6,817 nt of DNA, taken from assembly GCA_018302185.1 (NCBI GenBank), contig JAGVZX010000068.1, forward strand, positions 1 to 6,817. The letters run 5' to 3'. Both the position numbers and the translations under genes were made by a program. Shown here one piece after another: positions 5,686 to 6,817 of this stretch. Origin of the DNA: Candidatus Woesearchaeota archaeon. Lineage in GTDB: Archaea; Nanobdellota; Nanobdellia; Woesearchaeales; UBA10200. Numbering within the stretch: position 1 is the stretch's first letter; each line of letters begins with the position of its first letter. The notes below the pieces were generated by a model. It was given only the letters and a program-made list of their open reading frames with translations. It made no database searches and was not told where the DNA came from.

Positions 5686-5719
5686 AAACGTAAATACGTT
5701 TAAATATTTAAATGTTTCG
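5686..5719 (-). promoter_or_regulatory. vapBC promoter with 16-bp palindromic operator candidate
   Basis: Read on the minus strand, CGAAA (5719-5715) is a BRE-like element followed by the TATA box TTTAAATA (5712-5705). The palindrome AAACGTAAATACGTTT at 5686-5701 has two perfect 7-bp arms around a 2-base centre, and lies between the TATA box and the start codon. That is a fitting place for ribbon-helix-helix VapB to bind and repress. The gene upstream ends at 5722, so the promoter almost fills the gap. Confidence 0.68.
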
Positions 5720-5721
5720 AT

Positions 5722-6447
5722 TCAATACACATTCCACCATTTTCTTAATCCTAAGCTTAAGAGAATGCTTTCGATAATGTAGACTCCTAACCATCCTAAC
5801 TGCCATCCGAAAAGGTTGAAGACTATCAATTTTTTGTATGGAACGCTAATAGATTTTACGAATCCATCGTTGATATTTGTTTTAGAAACAACATTTGACA
5901 AACTTTTTGAAACCACAACAGAAGAAGCATAATTCTTACCGCCAGCACTTAAAGAAATATCAAACGTTCCTTCTAAAGGTGCAACCATAGAAAATTCTAT
6001 GCCTGTACTCAACACTCTAGAATCTTGAACCGTTACTCCGGGAGAAGAAATGATGGAAACATTCATAGGAGAAACAGTTTCAACAAGCAATCGAAATTGT
6101 TCGCCAGGAAGAATTGGCTGAACACTATAATGAGCATTCATCCAACCAAAAATCAATATTATGGGAAGCATGGTAATAATTGTTGCACGCATACTCTGCA
6201 TCATATACTTCATATTCACTTCCATCATACGCTTCTGAACCTTCATAGCATCTTCAGGTTTGTCCCTCAACTCTTTCGCAGATTTTTGCAATTCTTTCAA
6301 CTCATCCTTCAAAGATTTCATCAATGTCTGATTCGTGAACCTTTTATAGATAAGAATAGTAATTATGGATACAATAATTGAAACAATAGAAACAGAAATA
6401 ATAGGGGAAAGAGACAAAAACCAAGATGTAAAAGCGTTCAGTACCAT
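5722..6447 (-). CDS. EMC3/TMCO1-family (DUF106) membrane insertase homologue
   Basis: This encodes 241 residues of the archaeal DUF106/EMC3-TMCO1 family, relatives of the Oxa1/YidC/Get1 insertases thought to help insert membrane proteins. It has a first membrane helix at about 14-34 (IISVSIVSIIVSIITILIY), a cytosolic charged helical hairpin at about 38-85 (MKSLKDELKELQKSAKEL, KVQKRMMEVNMKYMM), a second helix at about 86-104 (ATIITMLPIILIFGWM), a beta-rich outer insert at about 108-205, and a third helix at about 213-235 (GWQLGWLGVYIIESILLS) ending in LRKWW. The ATG at 6447 lies 6 bases after the secY stop. The ribosome site AGAGGG overlaps that stop, so the two are translated together. Direct linkage to secY supports a role in membrane insertion. 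Confidence 0.9.
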   Translation of the reverse strand: MVLNAFTSWFLSLSPIISVSIVSIIVSIITILIYKRFTNQTLMKSLKDELKELQKSAKELRDKPEDAMKVQKRMMEVNMKYMMQSMRATIITMLPIILIFGWMNAHYSVQPILPGEQFRLLVETVSPMNVSIISSPGVTVQDSRVLSTGIEFSMVAPLEGTFDISLSAGGKNYASSVVVSKSLSNVVSKTNINDGFVKSISVPYKKLIVFNLFGWQLGWLGVYIIESILLSLGLRKWWNVY

Positions 6448-6453
6448 TGCCCT

Positions 6454-6817
6454 CTACGACCCACCCATAAACTTTCTCATCAAAGGATTCATATCCATCA
6501 TATGAGATCTCGCAATATCTTCATAGAAACGATAAATAATCATAACGGTCAACAAGAGACCAGTACCCGACGTTAAAGCACCAGAGACGTCAGTAATAGC
6601 CGCGAGAAATCCAACAGTTACCGCCCCCATAACAGTAAGAGGAGTAATATATCTCTGAAGAAGAGCTTCAAGAACACGCTCATCCTTCCTAAAACCAGGA
6701 ACCTGCAAACCAGAAGCCATAATCTGCTTCGCCTGACTCTTCGCATCCATACCAGCAGTCTGAACCCAAAACCAAGAAAAAATGACGCAAAGAGCAACAA
6801 AAATAACAAGATACACC
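6454..6817 (-). CDS. secY: protein translocase subunit SecY, C-terminal part (5' end outside window)
   Basis: About 121 C-terminal residues of SecY, the pore subunit of the Sec translocon, are present. Visible are a membrane helix (VIFVALCVIFSWFWVQ), the cytosolic loop GLQVPGFRKDERVLEALL with the conserved arginine after PGF, the next helix (LTVMGAVTVGFLAAI), and the last helix (GTGLLLTVMIIYRFYEDI), then a short tail ending MRKFMGGS. These match TM8 to TM10 of the ten-helix SecY. The loop contacts the ribosome. The frame runs off the right edge, so the GTG at 6816 is an internal valine codon rather than the start. It is cotranscribed with the EMC3-like gene. Confidence 0.93.
   Translation of the reverse strand, partial: VYLVIFVALCVIFSWFWVQTAGMDAKSQAKQIMASGLQVPGFRKDERVLEALLQRYITPLTVMGAVTVGFLAAITDVSGALTSGTGLLLTVMIIYRFYEDIARSHMMDMNPLMRKFMGGS

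Overview
The window looks like a chromosomal segment of an AT-rich archaeon, perhaps a DPANN-type lineage. The archaeal evidence is a secY gene followed directly by an EMC3/DUF106 membrane protein, TATA boxes (TTTATATA, TTTAAATA) with BRE-like sequence placed for leaderless or near-leaderless transcripts, a two-module Lrp-like regulator, and an archaeal-style VapBC pair. The lineage within Archaea is a guess.

Layout from left to right. Positions 1-106 hold the 3' end of a probable membrane protein (+). Positions 130-405 hold a small unknown gene (-) with no ATG start. About 290 bases (406-693) hold no credible gene but contain two nested inverted repeats. Next is a minus-strand pair: an unrecognised 300-residue protein (694-1596) lying downstream of a full-length queuosine-salvage family protein (Qng1/DUF2419, 1642-2565). 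A symmetric divergent promoter separates this pair from a duplicated Lrp-like regulator (2669-3607, +).

The most interesting part is 3561-5032. The last 47 bases of the regulator gene, stop codon included, occur again 1425 bases downstream (46/47 identical). Between the copies lies a very AT-rich two-gene cassette: an AbiEi-like putative antitoxin and an AbiEii-type nucleotidyltransferase toxin. The arrangement looks like a small toxin-antitoxin islet inserted at the 3' end of a gene while that end was preserved, as att-site integration does, but no integrase is present. The second copy of the repeat ends one base before the stop codon of a convergent vapC, so two different toxin-antitoxin systems stand back to back.

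The right side is all minus strand: secY (partial, 3' end), the EMC3/DUF106 gene, then vapB and vapC under their own promoter, which has a palindromic operator candidate. SecY and the EMC3-like protein would both serve membrane protein insertion. VapBC and AbiE are probably defence or stability modules acquired next to this core locus. The divergent promoter suggests, but does not prove, that the Lrp-like protein controls itself and the queuosine-salvage gene.
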